Counted from the stretch's first letter, positions 44,765 through 53,701 are shown. The stretch: 64,000 bases of DNA from Bacteroidetes bacterium UBA1312 (GCA_002307135.1 DBTQ01000027.1:248001-312000); one strand, 5' to 3'. A program made the numbers and translations. Notes: generated from the letters alone by a model not told the origin.

Positions 44765-45016
44765 ATGAAAAAAGGTATCCACCCAACTACTTACCGTACT
44801 GTAGTTTTCAAAGACATGTCTAATGAGACATCTTTCCTTACACGCTCTACAGCTGCATCAAAGGAAACAATTCTATGGGAAGACGGTAATGAATATCCAC
44901 TGATCAAAGTGGAAATTTCAAATACTTCTCACCCATTCTATACTGGTAAATCTATGTTTGTAGATACAGCAGGTCGTATCGAAAAATTCAAAAATCGTTA
45001 CGCGAAAAAAGCATAA
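44765..45016 (+). CDS. rpmE2: 50S ribosomal protein L31 type B
   Basis: 83-residue L31 of the B type: [39 protein letters not shown] and the basic end [13 protein letters not shown]. The Cys residues of the zinc-binding A type are absent, which identifies type B. It has its own Bacteroidota promoter upstream and a strong terminator downstream. Confidence 0.96.
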   Translation: MKKGIHPTTYRTVVFKDMSNETSFLTRSTAASKETILWEDGNEYPLIKVEISNTSHPFYTGKSMFVDTAGRIEKFKNRYAKKA

Positions 45017-45043
45017 TAAATCCAAAAAACATTTAGTGAATAA

Positions 45044-45072
45044 AAAAATCCCGACATTCGTTGGGATTTTTT
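45044..45072 (+). terminator. Rho-independent terminator of rpmE2
   Basis: Stem AAAAATCCCGAC (45044-45055) with GTTGGGATTTTT (45060-45071), one G-U pair, 4-nt loop, then T. Confidence 0.88.
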
Positions 45073-45110
45073 ATTAAACACTACTTAGTTAAGCATTTTA
45101 TATAAAACCC

Positions 45111-46310
45111 ATGCATTATATACTTTTTGACGATGCAACACGGCTTCAGTTATTACCATTTACACATACACGGCCTATTGCCGATATTCGTTGTGGCATT
45201 ATGACAATGAGAGAGCGCTGGGCATTACTGTTGAGTTCAAGCACTATATCAACGCTCACCGAACCCTATTTGCAAGCAGTATTTCCAATTGATCGTACAA
45301 AACTGGATTCTATAGTTATCAATGGGGGCATATTTGCTACAAAAGAATTAGTAGATGCCATTATTCATTTACCAATCAATACTCAATTGTTATGGAAAGG
45401 CATTCTTATTGCGGCACATTTAAGTGATTCAACTACACTTTCTTTCGATAATTTATCTGCCACAACCTCCAATCTTTTGCCATTAGAGTTTTCAGGAACA
45501 ATAAATAAACTTGAGCATATCTGGGATATTTTTTCGCAAAATGAACGAGCAATAACTGATGATTTTAATCTACTTACTCTAGGTCGTGTGTCTCAAAATT
45601 TACCAGACCATGTAATGGCAATGGGGAGCGAAAACATTTTCATTGAAGAAGGTGCAGTAATTAACCCATGTATCATCAATGCTACGAAAGGCCCTGTATA
45701 TATTGCCACAGAATCTGAAATAATGGAAGGCTGCATGCTCCGAGGCCCATTGGCTATAGGAGCACATAGCGTGGTAAAAATGGGTGCAAAAATATATGGG
45801 GCAACAACCATTGGAGAAGGCTGTAAAGTGGGGGGAGAAATAAGCAATGTCGTATTTTTTGCAAATAGCAATAAAGGACATGATGGGTTTATTGGGAATG
45901 CCGTCATTGGTGAATGGTGTAATCTTGGAGCAGACACAAACTGTAGCAATCTCAAAAATAATTATGATACTATAAAAATATGGGACGAGTACACGAATAA
46001 GCTAGTGAGCACACATTTGCAATTTTGTGGTCTAATGATGGGAGACCATTCCAAGTGCGGCATCAATACAATGTTTAATACAGGTACAGTGGTAGGCGTA
46101 AGCTGTAACATATTCGGAAGTGATTTTCCCGATAAATTTGTTCCTTCTTTTAGCTGGGGAGGGAATGAAAGCAAGACTACTTACTCTTTTGAAAAAGCAA
46201 TAGAAACAGCGAACAGAATGATGATTCGTCGGCATAAAAAGCTTAGTAAGGAAGAAGAAGCAATGTATCATTATCTATTTGAACATACAAAAAGTCAACG
46301 AGGTAATTAA
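45111..46310 (+). CDS. Alternative GlmU-type sugar nucleotidyltransferase/acetyltransferase
   Basis: 399 residues resembling the Bacteroidota-specific GlmU substitute (TIGR03991-like): ILFDDATRLQLLPFTHTRPI at the N-terminus instead of the canonical LAAGxGTRM, then a left-handed beta-helix of hexapeptide repeats (AIGAHSVVKMGAKIYGATTI, later NAVIGEWCNLGADT). It probably makes UDP-GlcNAc from glucosamine-1-phosphate in two steps. It is followed by tpiA (61-bp gap), an arrangement seen across the phylum. Confidence 0.82.
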   Translation: MHYILFDDATRLQLLPFTHTRPIADIRCGIMTMRERWALLLSSSTISTLTEPYLQAVFPIDRTKLDSIVINGGIFATKELVDAIIHLPINTQLLWKGILIAAHLSDSTTLSFDNLSATTSNLLPLEFSGTINKLEHIWDIFSQNERAITDDFNLLTLGRVSQNLPDHVMAMGSENIFIEEGAVINPCIINATKGPVYIATESEIMEGCMLRGPLAIGAHSVVKMGAKIYGATTIGEGCKVGGEISNVVFFANSNKGHDGFIGNAVIGEWCNLGADTNCSNLKNNYDTIKIWDEYTNKLVSTHLQFCGLMMGDHSKCGINTMFNTGTVVGVSCNIFGSDFPDKFVPSFSWGGNESKTTYSFEKAIETANRMMIRRHKKLSKEEEAMYHYLFEHTKSQRGN

Positions 46311-46371
46311 CTTTAGTATTCGAATAATGCATCAATAATTAAAATTACATTTCACAATCTAAATATTTCTT

Positions 46372-47142
46372 ATGCGTAAAAAGATAGTAGCAGGTAACTG
46401 GAAAATGAATTTGAACATGGTACAAGGCGTAAGCTTAGTAGGCGCTATTCTTAAAAACCTACCAGACCTAAACGAACTAAAACAAGTAGTGTTAGCTCCT
46501 TCATTTTTGAATATCGGGGTAACTTACCAACAAATAATGAATACTCCTTTCTTATCAATAGGGGCACAAAACTGCCATCAGGAAGAATTTGGCGCATTTA
46601 CTGGAGAAGTATCTGCTTCGATGATTAAAGGTGCAGGAGCAAGCCATGTAATACTCGGACATTCTGAACGCAGAGAATACTTCAATGAGACAAGTTCACT
46701 CCTGAAGAAAAAAGTTGACGCTGCACTTGCACAAGAATTAACCGTAATTTTTTGCTGTGGAGAACCTCTATCTATACGCGATGCAGCTACTGAAAATGAT
46801 TATGTGGCACAACAAATCCAAGAGGGCCTTTTCCATCTTGAGGCAGCGCAAATGAAACATATTGTTATCGCCTACGAACCCATTTGGGCAATAGGTACAG
46901 GACGTACAGCTACAGCGCCACAAGCACAAGATATGCACCACAATATTCGCAATGTAATTGCTACAAAATATGGTAGTGAACTAGCTGGCAATACCACTAT
47001 TTTATATGGAGGAAGTTGCAAACCATCTAACGCAGAAGAGCTATTTGCTTGCCCAGATGTAGATGGAGGTTTGATAGGAGGAGCAGCACTTAATGCAGAA
47101 GATTTCGTAGGCATAATTACAGCAATGATGAATAGTAAATAA
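46372..47142 (+). CDS. tpiA: Triose-phosphate isomerase
   Basis: 256-residue glycolytic TIM barrel that interconverts DHAP and glyceraldehyde-3-phosphate. Catalytic residues are in place: Lys in VAGNWKMN (Lys11), His in LGHSERREYF, Glu in IAYEPIWAIGTGRTA, and the phosphate-binding loops LYGGSCKPSNA and GLIGGAALNAEDF. Length is typical. Confidence 0.97.
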   Translation: MRKKIVAGNWKMNLNMVQGVSLVGAILKNLPDLNELKQVVLAPSFLNIGVTYQQIMNTPFLSIGAQNCHQEEFGAFTGEVSASMIKGAGASHVILGHSERREYFNETSSLLKKKVDAALAQELTVIFCCGEPLSIRDAATENDYVAQQIQEGLFHLEAAQMKHIVIAYEPIWAIGTGRTATAPQAQDMHHNIRNVIATKYGSELAGNTTILYGGSCKPSNAEELFACPDVDGGLIGGAALNAEDFVGIITAMMNSK

Positions 47143-47157
47143 TTTTTCAAAGAAAAT

Positions 47158-47187
47158 TTGGCAAAAAGAAAAACCTTCTTATCTTTG
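47158..47187 (+). promoter_or_regulatory. Promoter of tRNA-Glu
   Basis: TTG at 47158-47160 and TATCTTTG at 47180-47187, spacing exactly 19 nt: a textbook Bacteroidota promoter (TTG-N19-TAnnTTTG). Transcription should begin near 47193. Confidence 0.85.
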
Positions 47188-47206
47188 CACTCCCAAACAG
47201 GGAAAT

Positions 47207-47278
47207 GGCGCGTTGGTCAAGCGGTTAAGACGCCTCCCTTTCACGGAGGAATGACGGGTTCGATTCCCGTACGTGCTA
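47207..47278 (+). tRNA. tRNA-Glu (UUC)
   Basis: Cloverleaf folds fully: acceptor stem 47207-47213 with 47271-47277 (two G-U pairs), anticodon stem CCTCC/GGAGG around the loop CTTTCAC with anticodon TTC at 47240-47242, and T arm ACGGG/CCCGT. 72 nt, no encoded CCA. The integrase gene starts about 100 bp beyond its 3' end, so the 3' half is the likely integration site. Confidence 0.96.
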
Positions 47279-47282
47279 CAAA

Positions 47283-47307
47283 GAAAGCCGCTCTACGAGC
47301 GGCTTTC
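47283..47307 (+). terminator. Hairpin after tRNA-Glu (likely terminator)
   Basis: Perfect 11-bp stem (47283-47293 with 47297-47307) with a 3-nt loop. There is no long T-run, so termination is likely but not certain. Confidence 0.6.
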
Positions 47308-47381
47308 AGCATCTAAATAGCCCATCCGGACAACCCGACGGACTAGAAAAAGAATCACCACGGTTTATTTTACTTGAATTG

Positions 47382-48572
47382 ATGAAAGCTCACACGCAAG
47401 TCGCCCCATACAAACTTGCCAAAGTGTATATTGGACCAAATGAATGGCATCTAGAATTTTACTACTATTCTCTTGACAAAGAAAAGTACATTAGAGATAA
47501 GGTTCGCCTCAAGGAAAGGGGGTTATCTATTGAGGAAAAAAAAGCAAAACTCGAACATTGGTGCATTGAGTTCAACAAAATACTTAAGGAACGAAATAAG
47601 CTAGGCTTATATCATGAAGCGTTTGTCAAAAAGAAAACAAAATTCGATCCACGCATTACTATACCAGAGGCTTTAGTCTATGTAAAAAACAGTAAAGACG
47701 ATGCTATCAGCGAAGACCGTGCATCGTGTCTTCAAGAAACGGCTGGAATTTTCAACGTATTCTATAAAGCTCATGATAATTTCTCGTCATTGAGAATTAC
47801 TGCATTAAATGAAGATTTTATTAAATTCTTTGTAAAATGGTGTAAACAAGAAAAAAAGGCTGGCAAAACGATCAATAAATATTTATCTACAATCCAATAC
47901 GCTACAGAATGGCTTAAGAAAAAGAAGCACATTGCAGAATCTTTCGATACTGTATCATTTCGAGTTGCACAACCCAAAAACGAAACTGGACGCTTCCCTC
48001 CCCTAACCCACGAAGAAAAGGTAAGAGCATTTGATTATTTCCAAGTTAAAGACCCCAATTATTATTTATTTCTATTTTGGATATATTATACTTGTGTTCG
48101 CGGCTCAGAAATATATAGGATTCAAAGAGAGCAATTGAATTTCAAAAACAGAACGATCCATCTACCTTTTTTAGACACGAAAAATGGTAACTCCAATTAC
48201 GTTCAAATGCTTGAACCATTATATCTATTGATGCTCGAAATGAACATAGACAAATTAAAACCACATGTTTATCTTTTTGGCAATAATTTTCTACCTAGTG
48301 AAATCGAATATGAAGGCCCTCAATCTTCTAACAAATGGTTTAATCATAGGGACAATATGAACATGCCAAAGAAAAAACAGGCATACGGATTAAAGCATAC
48401 ATTCAACGTTGATTACGTGGAAAACAATAAATACAACCTTGATTGGGAGTGGCTACGGCGCCATAATCGTCATGCTACAATACAACAAACACAAGATTAT
48501 ATTTCGGAACTAACTGCATACTTTTTAGACGAAACAAAGAATATTATTATAGATTATCGTAGTAAAAAATAA
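47382..48572 (+). CDS. Tyrosine-recombinase integrase
   Basis: 396 residues from the ATG at 47382 (an in-frame TTG one codon earlier is a weaker choice). Catalytic Arg in TCVRGSEIYRI (about 245), then GLKHTFNVDY in the second Arg/His region, and the nucleophile Tyr in RHATIQQTQDYI near the C-terminus. N-terminal SAM-like arm-binding and core domains are visible. Position immediately after tRNA-Glu identifies it as the integrase of the element. Confidence 0.9.
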   Translation: MKAHTQVAPYKLAKVYIGPNEWHLEFYYYSLDKEKYIRDKVRLKERGLSIEEKKAKLEHWCIEFNKILKERNKLGLYHEAFVKKKTKFDPRITIPEALVYVKNSKDDAISEDRASCLQETAGIFNVFYKAHDNFSSLRITALNEDFIKFFVKWCKQEKKAGKTINKYLSTIQYATEWLKKKKHIAESFDTVSFRVAQPKNETGRFPPLTHEEKVRAFDYFQVKDPNYYLFLFWIYYTCVRGSEIYRIQREQLNFKNRTIHLPFLDTKNGNSNYVQMLEPLYLLMLEMNIDKLKPHVYLFGNNFLPSEIEYEGPQSSNKWFNHRDNMNMPKKKQAYGLKHTFNVDYVENNKYNLDWEWLRRHNRHATIQQTQDYISELTAYFLDETKNIIIDYRSKK

Positions 48573-48609
48573 ATAGGATACACTCTCCGTATCCTCACCG
48601 CCGTTTTTG

Positions 48610-48644
48610 TTTTACTTTTTTCGGTGGCAGACAAAAAAGTAAAA
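48610..48644. other. Hairpin between integrase and methylase-like gene
   Basis: Perfect 12-bp inverted repeat (48610-48621 with 48633-48644), 11-nt loop, with A and T-rich arms. It may be a bidirectional terminator for the convergent genes. Confidence 0.55.
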
Positions 48645-48649
48645 GCTTA

Positions 48650-48675
48650 CGCCCCGCCAGGGGCGCAATTTTTTT
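48650..48675 (+). terminator. Rho-independent terminator of the integrase gene
   Basis: GC-rich stem CGCCCC (48650-48655) with GGGGCG (48660-48665), 4-nt loop, then seven T's (48669-48675). Confidence 0.85.
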
Positions 48676-48678
48676 GCC

Positions 48679-49446
48679 TTAAAACAGTGCCAGCTGGTTG
48701 CCTGTTGGCTGGTGTTCCACGTCCCGAAATACAGCCTTCCCCGCTGTTTTTGGTTCTGTTTCTTGCTGTTTCATGGTATTTTTCAAACGGCTTATAAAAG
48801 TTGTTTCTCCTGCTCCTGTTGTATAGTAGTAAGGCAGCCAAAAACCTTTGTCGTTTTGCACTTTTGAAATGTGCCAGCTCTTGAAATGCTCCATTGATAA
48901 AGCGTCCATGTGTGCAATTTCTCCGCATAGCGTATTTGTAACCATATTCAGCACCGCCATTTTGCAGCAAGTCACATCTAAATCAGAACCGTAAAAAAGT
49001 GCGTTTCTGTTCCTCTTTCCTGCTGATAACAACATTCTCCCGCTACCACAAGCAGGGTCGCAAACCTTCTGCCCGTCCTTCAATTCATCTACTGCAACAA
49101 TTGCCGCCATAAAATCGGTAATCGGATCAGGTGTAAAATATTGCCCGTTCTTGCCATGACTTACGCAAGTCATAAAAATATCGCCTAGCGCATCGTAAAA
49201 ACCTACTCCGTCATTGTCTGCGGCATAGCTCCAATATTTCAACATATCAGCCATTAAAGGGGCTTCTTTTTCTTTGTATTCTTTGTCGAGGTGCTTTACC
49301 TCATCGTATGCTTTTTGGTCTTTATTTATGTTTAAACTCCACAAAGCGAAGTCTAAAAAATCATTGAAAACACTTCCATAACTACGTGTGTAGCTTAGGC
49401 GTTCAAAACTAGTTTTGAACGCCTTTAATGCCTCTTCTCTCCTCAT
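48679..49446 (-). CDS. N6-adenine DNA methylase-like protein (catalytic motif IV not seen)
   Basis: 255 residues from the ATG at 49446, 2 bp after the RadC gene's stop. Rossmann-type SAM-binding motif VCDPACGSGRML (about 125-136) and GQYFTPDPITDFM ahead of it match type I HsdM-like methylases. The catalytic (N/D)PP(Y/F) motif is not readable downstream of motif I. The C-terminus is Pro- and Gln-rich. It may be a degenerate methylase, a partial HsdM or a SAM-binding regulator. It is last in the minus-strand prophage operon. Confidence 0.68.
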   Translation of the reverse strand: MRREEALKAFKTSFERLSYTRSYGSVFNDFLDFALWSLNINKDQKAYDEVKHLDKEYKEKEAPLMADMLKYWSYAADNDGVGFYDALGDIFMTCVSHGKNGQYFTPDPITDFMAAIVAVDELKDGQKVCDPACGSGRMLLSAGKRNRNALFYGSDLDVTCCKMAVLNMVTNTLCGEIAHMDALSMEHFKSWHISKVQNDKGFWLPYYYTTGAGETTFISRLKNTMKQQETEPKTAGKAVFRDVEHQPTGNQLALF

Positions 49447-49448
49447 GA

Positions 49449-49928
49449 TTACAGCCCTCCTTCGTTTGCGAAACTGTAATAGTCCCAATCAGTTAAAATA
49501 AGATGGTCTAGTAATGTAATGTCTAGGAGTTTTGCACCTTCTTTTAATCTAGCGGTTAATTGTTTATCCGATTCACTAGCGTTTAAATTTCCGCTGGGGT
49601 GGTTGTGTGCGACAATGAGATTAACAGCAAGGCAATTAATAGCGGCGCAAAGTATTAATCTAATGTCTGCAACGGTCATACAAATACCGCCTGAACTTAC
49701 TTTATATACTGCGATCACTTCACTTGCATTGTTCATTAAGAGGCATAAAAATTGCTCTTTGGTCTGCATCTCCTGCTCAAAATAAGGCTTCAAAAAGTAG
49801 TATGAATCCGAGGCACAATTTATTTTGGTTCGGATTTCGGGGTGCTGGTTGTTCTTGTAATTGATTGCAACCTCTGTATAGTCGCAAATTGCTTTAAGTC
49901 CTGTTTCTTCTAATTGTTGCTTGCTCAT
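49449..49928 (-). CDS. radC: RadC/JAB-domain protein
   Basis: 159 residues with a JAMM motif: HNHPSGNLNASESD (about 111-124), exactly H-x-H-x7-S-x2-D. This is the UPF0758/RadC fold. Prophage-encoded RadC-like proteins are frequent in Bacteroidota elements; despite the name, DNA-repair activity is not established. Upstream of the gene is a copy of the short leader repeated in this operon. Confidence 0.9.
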   Translation of the reverse strand: MSKQQLEETGLKAICDYTEVAINYKNNQHPEIRTKINCASDSYYFLKPYFEQEMQTKEQFLCLLMNNASEVIAVYKVSSGGICMTVADIRLILCAAINCLAVNLIVAHNHPSGNLNASESDKQLTARLKEGAKLLDITLLDHLILTDWDYYSFANEGGL

Positions 49929-49978
49929 CTTTAAGTCTGTTTTTTATTAATAATTTGTAAATACTTTATGTAATTGCG

Positions 49979-50188
49979 TTAATTGAACATTATTCTGTAT
50001 CTGCCTTTTTTAAGCTGTATTTCAATACGTGGCACTTCTCCTTTACTATTACTTACGATACCCTCAACAACTTTGAACGTCGTTGAATAAAACATTTTAT
50101 TCAACATGTTTTCAACTCCTTCGATACCTAACGATTCGGGGGTACTTGCTAAAAGTTTACCTTTTGTACTTGTTTTTTCTTTGCTCAT
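49979..50188 (-). CDS. Small hypothetical prophage protein
   Basis: 69 residues, Lys-rich. It begins with MSKEKTSTKG and shares the short repeated upstream leader with its neighbours. No domain recognised. Probably a regulatory or accessory phage protein. Confidence 0.6.
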   Translation of the reverse strand: MSKEKTSTKGKLLASTPESLGIEGVENMLNKMFYSTTFKVVEGIVSNSKGEVPRIEIQLKKGRYRIMFN

Positions 50189-50215
50189 CTTTAAGTCTGT
50201 TATTTATGTTATGGT

Positions 50216-50695
50216 TTATTTAATATAATTGCCTTTCGATTTTAAAATGGTACTTCCGTACTTCGTCCGTATGTCGTCCATTGAAACGGACTTTGTACTT
50301 TTTGTTTTGTTTTCCTCGCTTCTGAAATACCATTTGACTTTATTTTTTGCATAGTAAAAACCCGATGCTTTCAAAGCTTCTTTGCGTTCGCGAGTATTGC
50401 CACTAACCCAAATCCATGACCCGCAAACCTCAATAATCAAATCATCAAAAGATATAATACCGTCGATTGCTTTTTTGTAGGCTTCGGAGGATAACAAATC
50501 TTCATTAATTTCATTGTCTGTTTTGCCTTCCTTCTTTCCCATCGTAAAAACCCGTTGGGAATACTGCACATTAATAATTTTCATTATCTCTACATCACCC
50601 CCCAAATCAGGATGATATTTTTTAGCGAGTTCTTTATATTTCGCTTTTAACTCCTCCATCGTGTTACATTCATCAAAATAAAATACTTGGCTCAT
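50216..50695 (-). CDS. DnaJ-domain protein
   Basis: 159 residues. N-terminal J domain with the HPD tripeptide (AKKYHPDLGGDVEIMK, about 25-40). The rest is short and beta-rich, with WIWVSGNTRERKEALKASGF. Small J-domain proteins occur in phage and plasmids, where they recruit host DnaK to help replication or assembly. Typical accessory domains of DnaJ are absent, so it is not the host chaperone. Confidence 0.82.
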   Translation of the reverse strand: MSQVFYFDECNTMEELKAKYKELAKKYHPDLGGDVEIMKIINVQYSQRVFTMGKKEGKTDNEINEDLLSSEAYKKAIDGIISFDDLIIEVCGSWIWVSGNTRERKEALKASGFYYAKNKVKWYFRSEENKTKSTKSVSMDDIRTKYGSTILKSKGNYIK

Positions 50696-51215
50696 CTTTA
50701 AGTTCTTTAACTATTATAAACGTTTGATTTTCAATATAAAAGTACGAAAAAAAGAGCAAAAATATGTACTTTTACTTCTGTTTTCACATAGTATTAACTA
50801 AAGTTTATAGCGAAAATTCGTATGTCAGATTAAAATAATTAAATGTTTGATTATCAATTAATTGAGGTGTTTTTTATCAAAAAATACTCTCAATTAATGC
50901 GCCACACCAACGCACGCCCTGTGGAAAAAAGGCAATTTCCCTAGACATATAGTAGATATGTGATATGGGTCTGCGGCGGCACTTGCCCTTACTCCCAGCA
51001 AGCACCCTTAGTGCTTGCTCTTCCTATAGACTACATGACTTAAAGCATGGTCTTGCATAGTCGATGCTTAGGCATGTACTACAAACGACAACGACTACAG
51101 GTCTGTAAGACTTGTAGTCGTTGTACTTCCATTGATGCGTGAAGGATAGTAACGGATACCCCGCACATCGTGTGTGTAATAGTGGATAGCCTGCCCCCAT
51201 CAGGGCACGCCCCCA
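50696..51215. promoter_or_regulatory. 520-bp gap between prophage modules with two strong hairpins
   Basis: No gene. It holds a 16-bp stem-loop (51088-51124, one G-U pair) and a 9-bp perfect stem (50997-51019). The first part (50696-50880) is AT-rich and probably promoter for the minus-strand accessory operon. The remainder (50881-51215) is less AT-rich, with short GC-rich segments. Confidence 0.5.
51088..51124. other. Large stem-loop in prophage gap
   Basis: Arms 51088-51103 and 51109-51124, 16 bp with one G-U pair, 5-nt loop. The 12 outer bp are perfect. Position between the terminase gene and the accessory genes fits a terminator or processing signal, or part of a cos/pac or replication site. 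Confidence 0.6.
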
Positions 51216-52826
51216 TTACCTAAACCCAACCGTAGTAATAGATTCTGTAAGCATTGGATATAAATTGAGTTCTAATACTGCCCATATTACCATATCAAAA
51301 CAATCACTGAAATGCGTTGCTTGTTCTTGTGGAAACTTAATATCTGTTTCACTGCTCTTGTCCTTCTTCGTTCCCTTGTCTGTTTCTTTTGTTCCTGTCT
51401 GATCCATAGATAATACCATTATAGCGCAACGATGTTGGTGTATGCGTACTTGTAAAGGATATGCTTGTACATTCTGCAAATAAAATTGAACCCTCCTGTA
51501 TTTGGTGTCTTGTAATGGTGCTTGCCCCATATACACATAAGTAATCGTCCAGCCGTTGTTCTCAAAGTGTTGTACGACTTCCTCCGCAAAGGATACCTGA
51601 CCGTTTCGTTTGCCGACTGCAGTATGGTCATAGAAATAGTAAACGTGCTTACAGATACGCCCCTTATGAAAATCGCAAAACTGGTCAATGACATTCTTTA
51701 AACCCAGGGGATGCTTCACATAGAAATCACCCAAAAAATTAAGCGAATTACAACCCGTAACCCGATCATTAATTTGGAAGCTGACCAATGGCGACAAAGA
51801 AGCCTGATAATCCAATACTACGCCAATTGGTTTGCTGGTATCGTCGTCGTAATCTTCTGTGTGCAAGTGGTGTTCTTTCCTATCGGGATAGAAACTATTT
51901 TCTACACGGGTGGGGTCTATGTTCTCAATGGCAACGGCATATTCATATGCCGTAAGACTTCGACGCATATTGTCGAAGAAATCGGGGCTAAGATTCTCTA
52001 CATTGTCCATTGCCGATGCTTCGACTACATAGACCAAATTTTTGCGTAAGCCCGCTAAAACCATTTCGATTTTTCCAATGCGCTTCAATATTTTGGCAAC
52101 TGTACCGTTGCTGATATTATCTTCAGCTAACCGTTGCCGCAATCCATTAATGGTGCATTGGTAATAGATTACTGCGTTAATAGCATCCTTGTCCATCAAT
52201 TTTCGCTTGGCTAAGAGCCAGTGCATGGATGGACTTAATTTGTCCGTAACGAACAATTTAGCACCATACCAGGGCGAACTACCAAAGTGTTTCACATGAC
52301 CCCGCAAAATGGGGAACACCTCAGCTCGGAGCTGTACCTCGTTCAATAATTTTGCCTCATCGCAAACAATCCATTGTAAGGACTTACCATTGGCACTGCC
52401 TTTTAAATGCAAAGAAATCAATTCCAGTGTAGTGCCATTCGGGAACGATATAACGTGCTTGTAATCGATGACGGGCGTTAATGGTTTATCCCAACCCTCG
52501 GGCGGCTTCTTACCATACACATAATGCCCGCCCTTGCTCGGTTCATACTCATAATAGCCCAGCTGTTCAAATGCCAAAAAAAGCGGCTGCAATATCTTCG
52601 TTTCGATGTCCGTAAATGTCTTGCCCACAAGACCGCCACTACTGCGGGGCATCATCACCATTTTATGGAGTATCCAAGGTGCAATGATGCCCACCGTTTT
52701 ACCCCCGCCACGACCAATAAAGGCGTACATTTCATTTGGCATTACCGTGTAAGCTTTCGCTTGCGGTACATTCAATACGAACTTGACGACGTTCTCATAT
52801 TCCAACTCTGCGAGTGCCTTATTCAT
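51216..52826 (-). CDS. Phage terminase large subunit
   Basis: 536 residues from the ATG at 52826, overlapping the upstream gene by 8 nt. ATPase: Walker A FIGRGGGKT (about 35-43) and Walker B LQWIVCDEAK. Nuclease domain: acidic residues in VVLDYQ, YYFYDHTAVG and HFSDCFDMVIW at plausible spacing for an RNase H-like fold. Packages phage DNA into heads. The unusual N-terminal gap before the Walker A is short, as in several Bacteroidota phages. Confidence 0.88.
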   Translation of the reverse strand: MNKALAELEYENVVKFVLNVPQAKAYTVMPNEMYAFIGRGGGKTVGIIAPWILHKMVMMPRSSGGLVGKTFTDIETKILQPLFLAFEQLGYYEYEPSKGGHYVYGKKPPEGWDKPLTPVIDYKHVISFPNGTTLELISLHLKGSANGKSLQWIVCDEAKLLNEVQLRAEVFPILRGHVKHFGSSPWYGAKLFVTDKLSPSMHWLLAKRKLMDKDAINAVIYYQCTINGLRQRLAEDNISNGTVAKILKRIGKIEMVLAGLRKNLVYVVEASAMDNVENLSPDFFDNMRRSLTAYEYAVAIENIDPTRVENSFYPDRKEHHLHTEDYDDDTSKPIGVVLDYQASLSPLVSFQINDRVTGCNSLNFLGDFYVKHPLGLKNVIDQFCDFHKGRICKHVYYFYDHTAVGKRNGQVSFAEEVVQHFENNGWTITYVYMGQAPLQDTKYRRVQFYLQNVQAYPLQVRIHQHRCAIMVLSMDQTGTKETDKGTKKDKSSETDIKFPQEQATHFSDCFDMVIWAVLELNLYPMLTESITTVGFR

Positions 52827-53430
52827 CGTCGTCCTCCTCTTCAAAATCTGCATCGAGGATAATACCCCGCTGTGCCAATCGTTCACGGGCAATGGCAGAT
52901 GCTTGCAGCTCCGTTAAAGGTGTTTCTGTCAGCTGTGCAATGTTGTTTTGCGTAATATTTAAGATGATGGCCGTAGGTAAGGAATGCTGCTCTTTGTCTT
53001 CCGGCAAAGCCATACAAGCTTTGGTATAGGCATCAAACAATTTAGCTAGTAAATCCAGCCTTCCCCTGCTCTGGGCAAAAATGATAGCGGCTTCAATCCT
53101 ATCGGTATGAATGGCCAGTAAGTATTTTTTGTTGCTCTTACGTGTAGAGCCCAGCACGGTTCTTGCATCGTCAATATCACGCCAGGACGTAGAAAGGCTT
53201 TGGTCAAATTGTTTGCTGACAATGTTGGCCACTTCTTTACTGGTGTACTTGCCCGTCCGGAATAATTCATCAACCTTTTCGATTCGCTCCAGTAATTTTA
53301 ATTGCAGCTCCGTTAATATCACTGAACCTGGTTCGGCAATCAGGTAATCGGTAATAACTTCCACATTGCTTTTCTTCTTACCCGCATCGAGCATACGCAT
53401 CACGTTGGTGGGTATCTTATCGCTACTCAT
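52819..53430 (-). CDS. Terminase small subunit-like protein (putative)
   Basis: 203 residues with a helical central part (KYTSKEVANIVSKQFDQSLS) that could be a HTH DNA-binding domain and an acidic C-terminus (DADFEEEDDDE). It sits immediately before the large terminase with an 8-nt overlap, the usual place for the small subunit. Function is inferred from position. Confidence 0.58.
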   Translation of the reverse strand: MSSDKIPTNVMRMLDAGKKKSNVEVITDYLIAEPGSVILTELQLKLLERIEKVDELFRTGKYTSKEVANIVSKQFDQSLSTSWRDIDDARTVLGSTRKSNKKYLLAIHTDRIEAAIIFAQSRGRLDLLAKLFDAYTKACMALPEDKEQHSLPTAIILNITQNNIAQLTETPLTELQASAIARERLAQRGIILDADFEEEDDDE

Positions 53431-53701
53431 AAAAACGCTTCACCTCCCTAAGCTCATTCATTTTCGTTACCATGACCTGTGCAGGGCTACTGCCCGCAAT
53501 TGCCAGTTTTATAATGGAGTTCCGAAACTTAATGTCTGTTTCAAAATAGGCAGACCAATAGCATTTATAAAAATCGCAATCAACATCTAGCATGTATCCG
53601 GCAATCAGTTCGGAGCTAATGCCGAGGGCAATACCGATTTCTTCCGGAGCGTATAATAGTTTAGCAAAGGCGCGTACTTCGTCCATTAATTCTTTATCCA
53701 T
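53423..53701 (-). CDS. Small HTH-like prophage protein
   Basis: 92 residues, helical, with APEEIGIALGISSELIAGYM resembling a helix-turn-helix. It overlaps the next gene by 8 nt. Could be a DNA-binding partner of the terminase. No family recognised. Confidence 0.5.
   Translation of the reverse strand: MDKELMDEVRAFAKLLYAPEEIGIALGISSELIAGYMLDVDCDFYKCYWSAYFETDIKFRNSIIKLAIAGSSPAQVMVTKMNELREVKRFYE

Noticed and set aside
47283..47307. Hairpin after tRNA-Glu as attachment core
   Set aside because: A stem-loop alone does not define an att core; a duplicated copy at the far end would be needed and is outside the window.
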